In this document: positions 33,296 to 44,432 of the stretch, piece by piece
How the letters are laid out: every line of letters begins with the position of its first letter
Position numbering within the stretch: position 1 is the stretch's first letter
Assembly: GCF_018343795.1 (NCBI RefSeq)
Contig: NZ_CP074346.1
Location: 1,364,001-1,428,000 of the forward strand
Length of the DNA stretch: 64,000 bases
Direction: 5' to 3'
DNA from: Phocoenobacter atlanticus subsp. cyclopteri
GTDB taxonomy: Bacteria > Pseudomonadota > Gammaproteobacteria > Enterobacterales > Pasteurellaceae
Translations under genes and position numbers: made by a program
Notes under the pieces: generated by a model
Databases searched by the model: none
The model's input: only the letters and a program-made list of their open reading frames with translations
Told to the model about the DNA's origin: nothing

Positions 33296-33323
33296 ATTTT
33301 AGAGATTTATTACTTGATGTCAA
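33296..33323 (-). promoter_or_regulatory. Promoter of the tRNA-Gly/tRNA-Leu operon
   Basis: On the minus strand there is a perfect TTGACA (33318-33323), 16-bp spacer and TAAAAT (33296-33301), about 41 bp upstream of the first tRNA. Confidence 0.75.
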
Positions 33324-33399
33324 ATGTTATTTAAAAAAATGTTTTATTAGTTTAAACTTTAGCCCATTTTTGCAAAAAACGAACAAAATCATACCGCTA

Positions 33400-36300
33400 T
33401 TAATCAGTAATATTATTTAATAATTGAGTAACAAAGGTTAATCTTTCATCTGTTTCTTTCAATGTGGTATTAAATTTAAACTTAAATGGTCCGTCAAATC
33501 GATAAACCTGTTTATCTGATTGTATTAATGCTAAAAACATCATTGGATCTGGCGTTGCAGTTTCTTTAAATTCTAAATACCCACCATTTATTCCAGCTTC
33601 TACTTTTTTCAATTCGAGTTGTTTAGCTATATGGCGAAGTTGGGTAATTTGGAATAAATTTTTTGTCGCTTTTGGTAATAATCCAAAACGATCGATTAAC
33701 TCTATTTTGAGATCTTTTAATTCTCGACTATTTTCTGCACTGGCAATGCGTTTATAAAAAGATAATCGCATATTCACATCAGGCACATAATCATCAGGTA
33801 ACAAGGCAGAAACTCGTAATTCAATTTCAACCTGTTGTTGGGTAATTTCATCTAGGGTTGGTTCTCGCCCATCTTTTAGAGCTTGCACGGCATTTTCGAG
33901 TAAATCCATATAAAGGGAGAAACCAATCGAGCTGATTTGTCCACTTTGCTCGCTCCCCAGTAATTCGCCTGCTCCTCGAATTTCTAAATCTTGGGTGGCT
34001 AACATAAAGCCTGCCCCTAAGCTATCTAACGTTTCTAAGGCTTCTAGGCGTTTTTTGGCATCTTTGGTTAAGGTTTTAATCGGTGGTGTTAATAAATAGG
34101 CATAGGCTTGATGGTGCGAACGCCCTACTCGTCCTCGTAATTGATGAAGTTGGGCTAAACCAAATTTATCCGCTCGTTCAATAATAATGGTATTTGCGGT
34201 TGGGACATCAATTCCTGTTTCGATAATGGTTGAGCAAACCAGTACATTAAAACGCTGATGATAAAAATCACTCATCACACGTTCTAAATCACGTTCTCGC
34301 ATTTGTCCGTGTCCAATAACAATACGTGCTTCTGGTACCAATTCTGCTAATTTATCGGCACAATTTTCAATGGTGGCGACATCATTATGAAGGTAATAAA
34401 CCTGCCCGCCACGCAAAATTTCACGTAACACTGCCTCTTTAATCACGCTTTCATCATTTTGTCGCACAAAGGTTTTTGTACTTAAACGGCGAGCGGGTGG
34501 ACTAGCGATAATAGATAGATCACGAATGCCATTAAATGCCATATTTAAAGTTCGAGGAATTGGCGTGGCTGTCAAGGTTAGAATATCCACATTGGCTCGT
34601 AATTGTTTAATTTTCTCTTTTTGTCGTACCCCAAAACGATGCTCTTCATCAATGATAAGTAAGCCAAGATCCTTAAATTTAACATCATCTTGTAATAATT
34701 TATGGGTGCCAACCAGAATATCCACTTGCCCATCAGCGACTTTTTCTAAAATCACTTTTTGTTCTTTTGCGGTTTTAAAACGAGAAATCATTTCAACATT
34801 AACTGGAAAATCGGCAAAACGATCTTTGAAATTTTCAAAATGTTGTTGAGCAAGCAAGGTTGTTGGCACTAATACTGCCACCTGCTTGCTGTTCATTACG
34901 GCTAAGAATGTGGCTCGCATTGCCACTTCTGTTTTACCAAAGCCCACATCGCCACACACCAAACGATCCATTGCTTTTGGTTGGCACATATCACTGATAA
35001 CCGCATTGATTGCCAGCTGTTGATCTTCGGTTTCTTCAAAAGGGAAAGTGGCACTAAACTGTTTATAAAGCTCTTTATCATATTGATATGCAAATCCTTT
35101 TTTGGTTTCTCGTTTTGCATAAACATCAAGTAATTCTGCTGCTACATCTCGGATCTTTTCCGCCGCTTTTTGACGTGATTTTGCCCACGCTTCACTACCT
35201 AGTTTATGTAAAGGCGCGTTGTCATCCGTCCCGCCAATATAACGACTGATTAAATGTAATGAAGAAACGGGTACATATAATTTGGAATCACCCGCATAGT
35301 GTAAAATCAGGTATTCTGCCGTAATCCCCCCTGTGTCTAAGGTTACTAATCCATTATAACGCCCTACCCCATTTTCTAAATGTACCACAGGTTGTCCGAT
35401 TTTTAGTTCGGCGAGGTTACGTACCACCGTATCAGGATTAACCGTGCTACGATTTTTTTCTCGGCGTGATTTCTGATGGACTTTTTCGCCGAGTAGATCC
35501 GTTTCGCAAATTATTGCTAAAAATTGACCGCTTACATTTTCACTATTTTTTTGTTCTAAGATAAAACCTTGATCTAATGAGCCAATCATTAAGCTAAATG
35601 GTTCATTGATTTCATCGAGGGAATAGATTTGTTTTGGTTTGATATTTAACGGTGCGATCAAATCGAGTAAGGTTTCACGTCGCCCTTGTGTTTCCACTGA
35701 AAAGAGAATTTTGCCGTTAAAATTTGTGTAAAAATCTTCAAAATTTTTAAAGATATTTTTTTGGCTAGATGTTATCGCAACATTAGGTAAAGCGGTCAAA
35801 TTTGCATTGGTTTTTGCAACAGATTGACGGATTTTTTCTGTGGTTAGCGTTAAACGTGGATAATTTTTTAAATGACGGTTGATCTCGTCCATTTTAAACC
35901 ACAATTCGCTAGGTTCAAGTAATGGTCGCATTGGGTCAACACGATGATTTTCAAAGCGTTTTTGAGTATCCTTTTGAAATAACTCGGCTTTTTCAGCAAT
36001 TTTATCAAAAGTAATAAACAGGCTATTTTGGGGAAGATAATCAAACAGTGATGCCATTTCTTCAAAAAAGAGTGGCTGCCAATATTCAATCCCCGCATTT
36101 AACACACCTTTGCTTACTTGCTGATAAATATGTTCAGGCTCTCGACGAATTTCTGCAAAAGTTTCTCGGAATTTTTTTCTGAAAAATTCAATGCCTTGCT
36201 CATCGGTTGGAAATTCGTGAGCAGGTAATAAATCAATTTTTTCAATTTCTTGAATCGTACGTTGCGTATCCACATCAAAGGTGCGAATTGAATCAATTTC

Positions 36301-36870
36301 ATCATCAAAAAAATCTAATCTAAATGGCTCATCACTTCCCATTGGATACAGGTCGAGAATTGAACCACGCACTGCATATTCGCCATATTCTAAAACTTGT
36401 TCAACACCCCGATAGCCTGCATTTTCAAGCTGTAAGCGTAATTGACTAATTGAAAAACGGTCGCCTTTGTTAATTAAAAAGACGTTATTACCTAAATAAC
36501 TTGGCGGACAAATTTTTTGTAGCAAGGTGTGGATAGGCAGTAAAAAAATCTGCTTGTTGCCCTGTTGAAGTTGAAATAGTGCAGATAAGCGGTTGGAAAT
36601 AATCTCTTGATGAGGCGAAAAATTATCATAAGGTAAGGTTTCCCAGTCAGGAAAAAGCTGAACAGGTAGCGAACTAAATTGTGGCAAACTGCTTTCTAAA
36701 CGCAATGCAGTTTGAATATCTGGTGTCACAACGATGCTTACACCATTAAATTGCTGTGCGGCTTCTGCGATTGCAAGAGTATCGGAATGTCCAACGAGAT
36801 TGCCTAATATTTGATGATCTTGATGTTTTTCTGTGATCTGGGGTAACTTAAAGTGTAAATTAAATGTCAT
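33400..36870 (-). CDS. mfd: Transcription-repair coupling factor Mfd
   Basis: This 1156-residue ATP-dependent translocase releases RNA polymerase stalled at DNA lesions and recruits UvrA (E. coli protein 1148). The order is a UvrB-homology module with a degenerate helicase fold (about 1-340), the RNA polymerase-interaction domain (LKIGQPVVHLENGVGRYNG), and a RecG-like motor with Walker A (CGDVGFGKTEVA), DEEHRFG, TATPIPRTL and QLRGRVGRS, plus the C-terminal regulatory TRCF domain. It is intact over 3.4 kb. Two uptake-signal-like cores lie inside it (35526-35534, 35790-35799). Confidence 0.97.
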   Translation of the reverse strand: MTFNLHFKLPQITEKHQDHQILGNLVGHSDTLAIAEAAQQFNGVSIVVTPDIQTALRLESSLPQFSSLPVQLFPDWETLPYDNFSPHQEIISNRLSALFQLQQGNKQIFLLPIHTLLQKICPPSYLGNNVFLINKGDRFSISQLRLQLENAGYRGVEQVLEYGEYAVRGSILDLYPMGSDEPFRLDFFDDEIDSIRTFDVDTQRTIQEIEKIDLLPAHEFPTDEQGIEFFRKKFRETFAEIRREPEHIYQQVSKGVLNAGIEYWQPLFFEEMASLFDYLPQNSLFITFDKIAEKAELFQKDTQKRFENHRVDPMRPLLEPSELWFKMDEINRHLKNYPRLTLTTEKIRQSVAKTNANLTALPNVAITSSQKNIFKNFEDFYTNFNGKILFSVETQGRRETLLDLIAPLNIKPKQIYSLDEINEPFSLMIGSLDQGFILEQKNSENVSGQFLAIICETDLLGEKVHQKSRREKNRSTVNPDTVVRNLAELKIGQPVVHLENGVGRYNGLVTLDTGGITAEYLILHYAGDSKLYVPVSSLHLISRYIGGTDDNAPLHKLGSEAWAKSRQKAAEKIRDVAAELLDVYAKRETKKGFAYQYDKELYKQFSATFPFEETEDQQLAINAVISDMCQPKAMDRLVCGDVGFGKTEVAMRATFLAVMNSKQVAVLVPTTLLAQQHFENFKDRFADFPVNVEMISRFKTAKEQKVILEKVADGQVDILVGTHKLLQDDVKFKDLGLLIIDEEHRFGVRQKEKIKQLRANVDILTLTATPIPRTLNMAFNGIRDLSIIASPPARRLSTKTFVRQNDESVIKEAVLREILRGGQVYYLHNDVATIENCADKLAELVPEARIVIGHGQMRERDLERVMSDFYHQRFNVLVCSTIIETGIDVPTANTIIIERADKFGLAQLHQLRGRVGRSHHQAYAYLLTPPIKTLTKDAKKRLEALETLDSLGAGFMLATQDLEIRGAGELLGSEQSGQISSIGFSLYMDLLENAVQALKDGREPTLDEITQQQVEIELRVSALLPDDYVPDVNMRLSFYKRIASAENSRELKDLKIELIDRFGLLPKATKNLFQITQLRHIAKQLELKKVEAGINGGYLEFKETATPDPMMFLALIQSDKQVYRFDGPFKFKFNTTLKETDERLTFVTQLLNNITD
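35790..35806 (+). repeat. DNA uptake-signal copy inside mfd
   Basis: AAGCGGTCAAATTTGCA closely follows the Apl-type uptake signal (AAGCGGTCAAATTT...GCA). It is one of several copies of the AAGCGGT core in the host genes of this window. Confidence 0.65.
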
Positions 36871-36950
36871 AGCGGTACGATTTTTATAGAATTTGCAAAT
36901 ATTTTACTAAACTACGCTATTTCTATCCACAAAAGCAACTTATTTTGCGT

Positions 36951-36956
36951 TATAAT
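36951..36956 (+). promoter_or_regulatory. -10 element of udk
   Basis: TATAAT 39 bp before the udk ATG at 36990; the -35 is poor. A transcript starting about 7 bp downstream excludes the TTG at 36945 as start codon. Confidence 0.45.
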
Positions 36957-36989
36957 CTTAAGAACGTTAGCTCAAAAATGGATAATTCT

Positions 36990-37643
36990 ATGTCAAATTC
37001 AACTAAAAACCCTTCTTGCATTGTGATTGCTATTGCTGGTGCATCGGCATCAGGTAAAAGTTTAATCGCCACTACTATTTATAATGAATTAAAAGCCGAA
37101 CTTGGCATTGATGATATCGGTATTATTTCGGAAGATGCCTATTATCGTGATCAAAGCCACTTAGAAATGGAAGAGCGTGTTAAAACAAACTATGACCATC
37201 CAAACTCAATGGATCACGCCTTACTTGTTTCACATCTTCAAGCGTTAAAATCAGGGGAAAATATTGAAATTCCTGAATATAGCTATGTTGAACATACTCG
37301 CTTACCAACAGTTCGTCCTTTTGAACCAAAACGAGTGATTATCCTTGAAGGTATTTTATTATTAACAGATAATCAAATTCGTAATGAAGTGGATATGTCA
37401 ATTTTTGTAGATGCCCCTTTGGATATTTGTTTTATTCGTCGTTTAAAACGAGATATGGAAGAGCGTGGGCGTACAATGGATTCGGTGATTACACAATATA
37501 ATAAAACGGTTCGCCCGATGTTCTTACAATTTATTCAGCCTTCAAAACAGTTTGCGGATATTATTGTGCCAAAAGGGGGAAAAAACCGAGTGGCAATTAA
37601 TATTTTAAAAGCTCAAATTAGACAGTTATTAGGGAAAAAATAA
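36990..37643 (+). CDS. udk: Uridine kinase
   Basis: This 217-residue enzyme phosphorylates uridine and cytidine (pyrimidine salvage). Walker A GASASGKS lies at 17-24, and [18 protein letters not shown] and [10 protein letters not shown] are the nucleoside-binding segments. [12 protein letters not shown] and [14 protein letters not shown] complete the family profile. ATG 36990 gives the usual length (E. coli 213). ATG 36978 is a possible alternative, and a longer frame from 36945 would start inside the promoter. It is divergent from mfd and convergent with arcA. Confidence 0.93.
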   Translation: MSNSTKNPSCIVIAIAGASASGKSLIATTIYNELKAELGIDDIGIISEDAYYRDQSHLEMEERVKTNYDHPNSMDHALLVSHLQALKSGENIEIPEYSYVEHTRLPTVRPFEPKRVIILEGILLLTDNQIRNEVDMSIFVDAPLDICFIRRLKRDMEERGRTMDSVITQYNKTVRPMFLQFIQPSKQFADIIVPKGGKNRVAINILKAQIRQLLGKK

Positions 37644-37665
37644 TTGAAATATAAATATATTGTAT

Positions 37666-37689
37666 AGAGACAAGGCATTCCTTGTCTCT
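37666..37689. terminator. Hairpin between udk and arcA
   Basis: AGAGACAAG / CTTGTCTCT are perfect 9-bp arms with a GCATTC loop, centred between the convergent udk and arcA genes. Tails are only moderately T rich. Confidence 0.6.
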
Positions 37690-37716
37690 TGTATCTACGT
37701 TAATTTATGAAAAATA

Positions 37717-38427
37717 TTAATCTAATGACCCACAAAAACGATAACCTTCACCGTGAATGGTAATAATGATTTCTGGTGTACTAGGATAGGCTTCAAAATG
37801 TTTTCTAATACGACGAATGGTGACATCAACGGTTCTATCGTTAGGCTTTAATTCACGCCCTGTCATTGTATAAAGCAAGGCTTCTCTGGTTTGAATTTTT
37901 CCTGGATTTTCACAAAAATGTTGCAATAACCGAAATTCACTACGAGGTAATTTGGTTGCATTACCATCAGGTGTAATCAGTGAACGGCTGTTAATATCAA
38001 GAGTCCAACCATTAAACTGATAATTTTCGACATTCAGATCTTTATTGTTATTATTTTCCGTCATCGTGCGATGTAGAAGATTTCTTGCTCGAATAGTTAA
38101 TTCACGAGGATTAAACGGTTTAGTAATATAATCATCAGCACCGATTTCAAGACCCAAAATGCGATCAATTTCGTTATCTCTCCCAGTAAGAAACATTAAT
38201 GCGATATTAGTGTTTTCACGTAATTCGCGAGCAAGAATTAATCCATTTTTTCCTGGTAAATTTATATCCATAATAATTAAATGTATCGTTTGCTGTTTTA
38301 ATATAGCTGACATCTCGTTACCATTAGTCGCTTCAAAAACATTATAGCCTTCTGCTTCGAAAATAGTTTTTAAGGTATTACGAGTAACTGCTTCATCTTC
38401 AACAATTAGAATTTTTGGCTCTTGCAT
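37717..38427 (-). CDS. arcA: Aerobic respiration control response regulator ArcA
   Basis: This 236-residue OmpR-type regulator is activated by ArcB under low oxygen and represses aerobic metabolism genes. The receiver domain has acidic pocket Glu10/Asp11, phosphoacceptor Asp54 ([12 protein letters not shown]) and the switch Lys in YITKPFN. The C-terminal winged helix ([34 protein letters not shown]) binds DNA. Length and sequence match the 238-residue E. coli protein. The cognate sensor arcB is at 2839-4662. Confidence 0.96.
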   Translation of the reverse strand: MQEPKILIVEDEAVTRNTLKTIFEAEGYNVFEATNGNEMSAILKQQTIHLIIMDINLPGKNGLILARELRENTNIALMFLTGRDNEIDRILGLEIGADDYITKPFNPRELTIRARNLLHRTMTENNNNKDLNVENYQFNGWTLDINSRSLITPDGNATKLPRSEFRLLQHFCENPGKIQTREALLYTMTGRELKPNDRTVDVTIRRIRKHFEAYPSTPEIIITIHGEGYRFCGSLD

Positions 38428-38567
38428 CTTTTCCCCTTTTTAATTACATACATAAAAATATTAACATTATTAACAATATTTTTCTATTAAGAAATAAGTT
38501 TATTTTTTATATATTATTACTATTTATTACATTTTTGTAAAAAACTGATAAAATCTTACCGCTCTAT

Positions 38568-39245
38568 TTATCTATCATCAATACCAATATATAAATAATT
38601 ACCATTAATATCTGATAAACTACGAAAACCAATATTATATATTTCACAGGCAGTATGGTTTATTTTTTTATAATCAAAATTTTCGTGATGATGTCCGTGG
38701 AAAATTTTCTTAACCCCCATTTTTTGTGCCAATTGGTTAATGACTTTAAACCCTTTGGGGTGTGGGTAAGGGGCTTCGTGACAAATAAGAATATCAGCAT
38801 TTTGATCTTCTAATATTTCAAAGTCTGAAGGAAAAATGGACACTCTATGTCGTAATGGAATGCCTCCTCTCCAAATTTTCTCAGGCGAGTATTGGCAATA
38901 ATGAATATGATCAAAAAACATTGGACGGTTAGGAGGCATCCAGATATGTCCTCTAAACACACCACCTAATCCTGCAATTTTTGTACCTTGTATATCAACA
39001 ACACGATTGTGGAGGTTACGTGCTTTCCAATGCGTTCCCCAAATGGCATCATAAGAGGCAACCGTTTTACTGTCGTGATTGCCGTGAATAAACCAAATAT
39101 CACAATGCTGAGCAAGTCTATCTAGTTCTTCACAACTGGTTAGTTGTAGATCACCTAAAATAACTAATGCAATATCATCTCTTTCTTTAACAAAGGGGTA
39201 GAGATGTTCATAACAACCATGAGGATCCCCAGCAAAAAGAATCAT
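38568..39245 (-). CDS. Calcineurin-like metallophosphoesterase
   Basis: This 225-residue phosphoesterase has the dinuclear-metal motifs in order: DPHG (7-10), GDLQ (31-34), GNHDS (55-59), a His in CHEAPYPH and GHHHE. The first motif has DPH instead of the usual DxH with Leu or Ile, but the metal ligands are kept. The start codon abuts the nadR stop, so it is co-transcribed with nadR. A role in pyridine nucleotide or dinucleotide turnover would fit the neighbour but is unproven. Confidence 0.82.
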   Translation of the reverse strand: MILFAGDPHGCYEHLYPFVKERDDIALVILGDLQLTSCEELDRLAQHCDIWFIHGNHDSKTVASYDAIWGTHWKARNLHNRVVDIQGTKIAGLGGVFRGHIWMPPNRPMFFDHIHYCQYSPEKIWRGGIPLRHRVSIFPSDFEILEDQNADILICHEAPYPHPKGFKVINQLAQKMGVKKIFHGHHHENFDYKKINHTACEIYNIGFRSLSDINGNYLYIGIDDR

Positions 39246-40532
<1,287 letters not shown>

Positions 40533-40560
40533 TTAAAATTTAGTTTTTAAACCTTAACTT

Positions 40561-41037
40561 TTAAATTTTTACTAATAAAGCGACAGACTCACAAGCAATA
40601 CCTTCGCCACGTCCTGTAAAACCAAGCTTTTCTGTCGTCGTTGCTTTCACATTTACTTGCATTACATCACATTGTAAATCATCAGCAATGGTTTGTCGCA
40701 TTTGATCAATATAAGGTCGCATTTTTGGTGCTTGGGCAATAATCGTTACATCAACATTACCCACTTTATAACCTTGCTCACGCACCTTTTGATAGGCGTT
40801 AATCAACAATCCTCGACTATCTGCGTCTTTAAATTGCGGATCCGTATCAGGAAATAATTTTCCAATATCACCTAAAGCGACTGCACCTAATAACGCATCC
40901 GTTAATGCGTGCAGAGCGACATCGCCGTCTGAATGAGCAATAAATCCTTTTTCATAAGGGATTGTTACTCCGCCAATTATTAACGGTTTATCACTACCAA
41001 AACTATGTACATCAAAGCCGTGTCCAATTCTGATCAT
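40561..41037 (-). CDS. ispF: 2-C-methyl-D-erythritol 2,4-cyclodiphosphate synthase
   Basis: This 158-residue enzyme of the MEP isoprenoid pathway has metal ligands in GHGFDVHSF (Asp8, His10) and the [18 protein letters not shown] and [11 protein letters not shown] segments. [16 protein letters not shown] closes the protein. Its start overlaps the ispD stop by 4 bp, and the two catalyse nearby steps. Confidence 0.97.
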   Translation of the reverse strand: MIRIGHGFDVHSFGSDKPLIIGGVTIPYEKGFIAHSDGDVALHALTDALLGAVALGDIGKLFPDTDPQFKDADSRGLLINAYQKVREQGYKVGNVDVTIIAQAPKMRPYIDQMRQTIADDLQCDVMQVNVKATTTEKLGFTGRGEGIACESVALLVKI

Positions 41038-41723
41038 TTATTTATTCCTTCTTGTGCCAAATAAAATTCAGCCAAAGCTAAATCTTCAGGATGGGTGATT
41101 TTCAAGTTATCGGAACGTCCTTCAACCAGCTGAGGTTTATAACCCAATAGTTCCATCGCAGAGGCTTCATCTGTTACAGTCTCATTGTTTTGAAATGCCA
41201 AAACTAAGGCTTTTTTTAATAATCCGACATTAAAGAATTGCGGTGTTAAAGCTCGCCAAAGGGTACTACGATCTTCAGTTTTTACAATTTGAGCTTGAGC
41301 ATTAGCACGTTTCATTGTATCTACAACAGGTGTTGCTAAAATAGCACCATTAGGATCATCAATTTGCAAAATTTTATCTAAATCTGACCGCTTCAAACAA
41401 GGGCGAGCAGCATCGTGAACCAATACCCAAGCATCATTTTCAAGTATTTTTAACGCATTAAGCACAGAATTTGCCCGAGTTTCACCACCATAAACAAGTT
41501 GAATTTTGTCTGATTTCAATATTGCAAGATTTGAATAAAATGTATCCGCTTGTGATATTGCTACAACTATTTTATGAATATCAGGATGCGTTAAAAATGG
41601 ACGCAGAGAATGTTCTAAAATAGTTTTCCCTTGTAATTCTAAATATTGTTTTGGTAATGAAGTATTCATTCTTGTGCCAATACCAGACGCAGGAATAACG
41701 GCAATAATTTTACGTAACATCAA
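41034..41723 (-). CDS. ispD: 2-C-methyl-D-erythritol 4-phosphate cytidylyltransferase
   Basis: This 229-residue MEP-pathway enzyme transfers CMP to methylerythritol phosphate. The nucleotide-binding loop [21 protein letters not shown] starts at residue 10. [11 protein letters not shown] and [15 protein letters not shown] are typical of the family, and [11 protein letters not shown] ends the fold. It lies between ftsB (8-bp gap) and ispF (4-bp overlap), the standard gammaproteobacterial order. Confidence 0.97.
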   Translation of the reverse strand: MMLRKIIAVIPASGIGTRMNTSLPKQYLELQGKTILEHSLRPFLTHPDIHKIVVAISQADTFYSNLAILKSDKIQLVYGGETRANSVLNALKILENDAWVLVHDAARPCLKRSDLDKILQIDDPNGAILATPVVDTMKRANAQAQIVKTEDRSTLWRALTPQFFNVGLLKKALVLAFQNNETVTDEASAMELLGYKPQLVEGRSDNLKITHPEDLALAEFYLAQEGINK

Positions 41724-41731
41724 TTTCTGTC

Positions 41732-42010
41732 CTATTTTTCTTTTGGAACAACACGATAAAATATTTCATCTCGTTTTATTTGCTCGTATTCCATTCTGGC
41801 ACGCTCTTCTAAAGCTTCAACACCATTAGTTAAATTTTCAATTTCAGCCATAATTTTTTCATTACGAGCAGTTAAACGAAGCGTTTCTTTTTTTAATTGT
41901 TTTACTGTACGTTGAGCATTTTTATACTCTTCCCAACCATTTTTACCAAACCAAAAGTAGCTTTGAAAAATACATAAAAGCATAATAAGAAACAGAGTTA
42001 ATAAACGCAT
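41732..42010 (-). CDS. ftsB: Cell division protein FtsB
   Basis: This 92-residue bitopic division protein has one membrane helix (about 3-21, LTLFLIMLLCIFQSYFWFG) and a periplasmic leucine-zipper-like coiled coil (about 28-65) through which it joins FtsL and FtsQ. The C-terminal ARMEYEQIKRDEIFY motif is characteristic. It is encoded between metG and ispD, 8 bp from each. Confidence 0.94.
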   Translation of the reverse strand: MRLLTLFLIMLLCIFQSYFWFGKNGWEEYKNAQRTVKQLKKETLRLTARNEKIMAEIENLTNGVEALEERARMEYEQIKRDEIFYRVVPKEK

Positions 42011-42018
42011 TTTTTATC

Positions 42019-44076
42019 CTATTTAACCTGCATACCAGCAGTTACGCCACTGTCTGCTGAGAGTAAGAATAAATCCGAACCGCCTGTTCCCGCTGATAAA
42101 ATCATACCTTCCGAAGTACCAAATTTCATTTTACGAGGTGCAAGGTTAGCGACCATAATCACAAAACGTCCTTCTAATTCTTGTGGATTAGAATAAGCCG
42201 CTTTAATGCCTGAAATCACTTCACGCTGATGATCTCCTAAGTCTAATTGGAAACGTAATAATTTCTTAGACTCTTTCACTTCTTCACATTTCAAGACTTT
42301 CGCCACACGCATATCAATTTTTGCAAAATCGTCAATGGTAATTTCTGGGGCGATTGGTTCTACTTTTGTGTTTGTCGAAGCGGTCTGTTTTTGATCATTT
42401 TTTGCAATTTCTTGTTTTTGCGTTGCTTCAAATAGTGCTTTGGTTTCTTCTTTTACTGCTTCCGTTTGTTTTTGATCTAAACGAGAGAATAACGCCTTAA
42501 ACGGTGTCACTTCGTGGTTTAGTAATGGTGTTGCAATATTATTCCACGTTAATTCTGTTTGTAAGAATGCTTCTGATTTTTCCGCAAGCACTGGCATTAC
42601 TGGTTTCAAGTAGGTCATTAACACACGGAATAATTGAATTCCCATCGAGCAAACGTCGTGTAATTCTTGCTTTTTACCTTCTTCTTTAGCTAACACCCAA
42701 GGGGCTTTTTCATCAACATATTTATTTGCTTTATCCGCTAATGCCATAATTTCACGGATCGCTTTGCTATATTCACGATCTTCATAAAATGTTGCGATTT
42801 GCTGTGATTTTTCAGTAAATTCAGCAAAAAGTGCTTCATCATCAAGTTTACTACTTAATTTGTTATCAAAACGTTTCTTGATAAAGCCTGCATTACGAGA
42901 AGCTAAATTCACTAATTTATTGACGATATCACTGTTTACACGCTGAACGAAGTCTTCTAGGTTTAAGTCTAAATCTTCGATACGATTATGTAATTTTGCG
43001 GCGTAGTAATAACGTAAACATTCCGGATCGATATGTTTTAAATAGGTGCTTGCTTGAATGAATGTACCACGCGATTTTGACATTTTCTCGCCATTTACGG
43101 TCACATAGCCGTGCGTGAAAATATTAGTTGGTTTACGCAAGCCTGCACCGTCTAACATTGCTGGCCAGAATAAGCTGTGGAAGTAAACAATATCTTTACC
43201 GATAAAGTGATAAAGCTCGGCTTCGCTGTCTTTATTCCAAAACTCGTCAAAATTTACGCCTGTGCTATTACAATAGTTTTTGAATGACGCAATATAACCG
43301 ATTGGAGCGTCTAACCAAACGTAGAAATATTTATCTTCGGTGTCAGGAATTTTAAAACCAAAATAAGGGGCATCACGGCTGATATCCCATTGTTGCAAGC
43401 CACTTTCAAACCACTCTTGCATTTTGTTAGCAATTTCAGTCTGTAATGAACCTGAACGAGTCCATTCTTTTAGCATTTCTGCAAAACTTGGCAAATCAAA
43501 GAAAAAGTGTTCTGACTCTTTAGTGATTGGTGTTGCACCTGAAACCGCAGAGCGTGGATTGATTAAGTCCATTGGGCTATAAGTTTCAGAACAAACTTCA
43601 CAGTTATCACCATATTGATCTTCTGCTTTACATTTTGGGCAAGTGCCTTTTACGAAACGATCAGGCAAGAACATCTGTTTTTCAGGGTCAAAAAGCTGTG
43701 AAATTACTCGGGTTTTGATAAAGCCATTCGCTTTTAATTTGCCATAAATATCTGCCACGATCTCACGGTTTTCATCACTGTGAGTAGAATGATAATTATC
43801 AAAGCTGATATTAAAACCTTTAAAGTCAGCGGTATGGCTGGTTTTTGCTTGCTCGATCAACTGCTCAGGCGTAATCCCAAGTTTATTGGCATTCAACATA
43901 ATTGGCGTACCGTGTGCGTCATCAGCACACACAAAATAGACTTCATTACCACACATACGTTGAAAACGTACCCAAATATCCGCTTGAATATGTTCAAGCA
44001 TATGCCCTAAATGGATCGCCCCATTTGCATAAGGCAAGGCACAAGTGACTAACATTTTACGATTTTGATTTGACAT
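42019..44076 (-). CDS. metG: Methionyl-tRNA synthetase
   Basis: This 685-residue class I synthetase has HIGH-type ATP motif HLGH (about 22-25), a zinc-binding knuckle with [17 protein letters not shown] (about 145-161) and KMSKS (in [12 protein letters not shown]). An anticodon-binding helical domain follows, and the C-terminal EMAP/tRNA-binding dimerisation domain is present (about 575-685, [14 protein letters not shown]). Length is close to the 677 residues of E. coli. The gene heads a probable metG-ftsB-ispD-ispF operon. Confidence 0.97.
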   Translation of the reverse strand: MSNQNRKMLVTCALPYANGAIHLGHMLEHIQADIWVRFQRMCGNEVYFVCADDAHGTPIMLNANKLGITPEQLIEQAKTSHTADFKGFNISFDNYHSTHSDENREIVADIYGKLKANGFIKTRVISQLFDPEKQMFLPDRFVKGTCPKCKAEDQYGDNCEVCSETYSPMDLINPRSAVSGATPITKESEHFFFDLPSFAEMLKEWTRSGSLQTEIANKMQEWFESGLQQWDISRDAPYFGFKIPDTEDKYFYVWLDAPIGYIASFKNYCNSTGVNFDEFWNKDSEAELYHFIGKDIVYFHSLFWPAMLDGAGLRKPTNIFTHGYVTVNGEKMSKSRGTFIQASTYLKHIDPECLRYYYAAKLHNRIEDLDLNLEDFVQRVNSDIVNKLVNLASRNAGFIKKRFDNKLSSKLDDEALFAEFTEKSQQIATFYEDREYSKAIREIMALADKANKYVDEKAPWVLAKEEGKKQELHDVCSMGIQLFRVLMTYLKPVMPVLAEKSEAFLQTELTWNNIATPLLNHEVTPFKALFSRLDQKQTEAVKEETKALFEATQKQEIAKNDQKQTASTNTKVEPIAPEITIDDFAKIDMRVAKVLKCEEVKESKKLLRFQLDLGDHQREVISGIKAAYSNPQELEGRFVIMVANLAPRKMKFGTSEGMILSAGTGGSDLFLLSADSGVTAGMQVK

Positions 44077-44432
44077 TATTCTTCTCTGTTAAAATTTGGA
44101 CGAAAAATTGCGATAATTATAGCGTAAAATCGTCTATTTTCCTAGTTTAGGTAAAGTAAATATACCTTATACATCAAGGCAACCACAAAACTTTTATCTA
44201 TTGATTTTTAGAAATTAATAGCAATAGTATTCTAAAAGGCGCCAAAAACATAAATTATCCCCCCACTGTACAACACGCACATAGTTTACAAGGAGGGGGC
44301 GTTAGTTCACACGCGACAACTCTATAAATTTACTTAAAAATCAGTGTGTTATTAAAATATAACAAAACCCAAATAAGCGGTGAGATTAATTTCAAAATTT
44401 GTAAATGTTCATTAAAATCTAACCGCTATTCC
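44077..44432. other. 356-bp intergenic stretch with uptake-signal pair
   Basis: No ORF is supported. A C-rich/G-rich patch (CCCCCC near 44260 and GGAGGGGG near 44291) could pair as an imperfect stem. Near the hrpA end two uptake-signal cores face each other (AGCGGTGAGATT 44376-44387 and AATCTAACCGCT 44416-44427, one mismatch) and may act as hrpA terminator, as inverted uptake signals often do. Confidence 0.45.

Noticed and set aside
44260-44300. Insertion-sequence remnant from the C-rich and G-rich patches
   Set aside because: No transposase fragment or target duplication could be seen; only an imperfect stem is supported.
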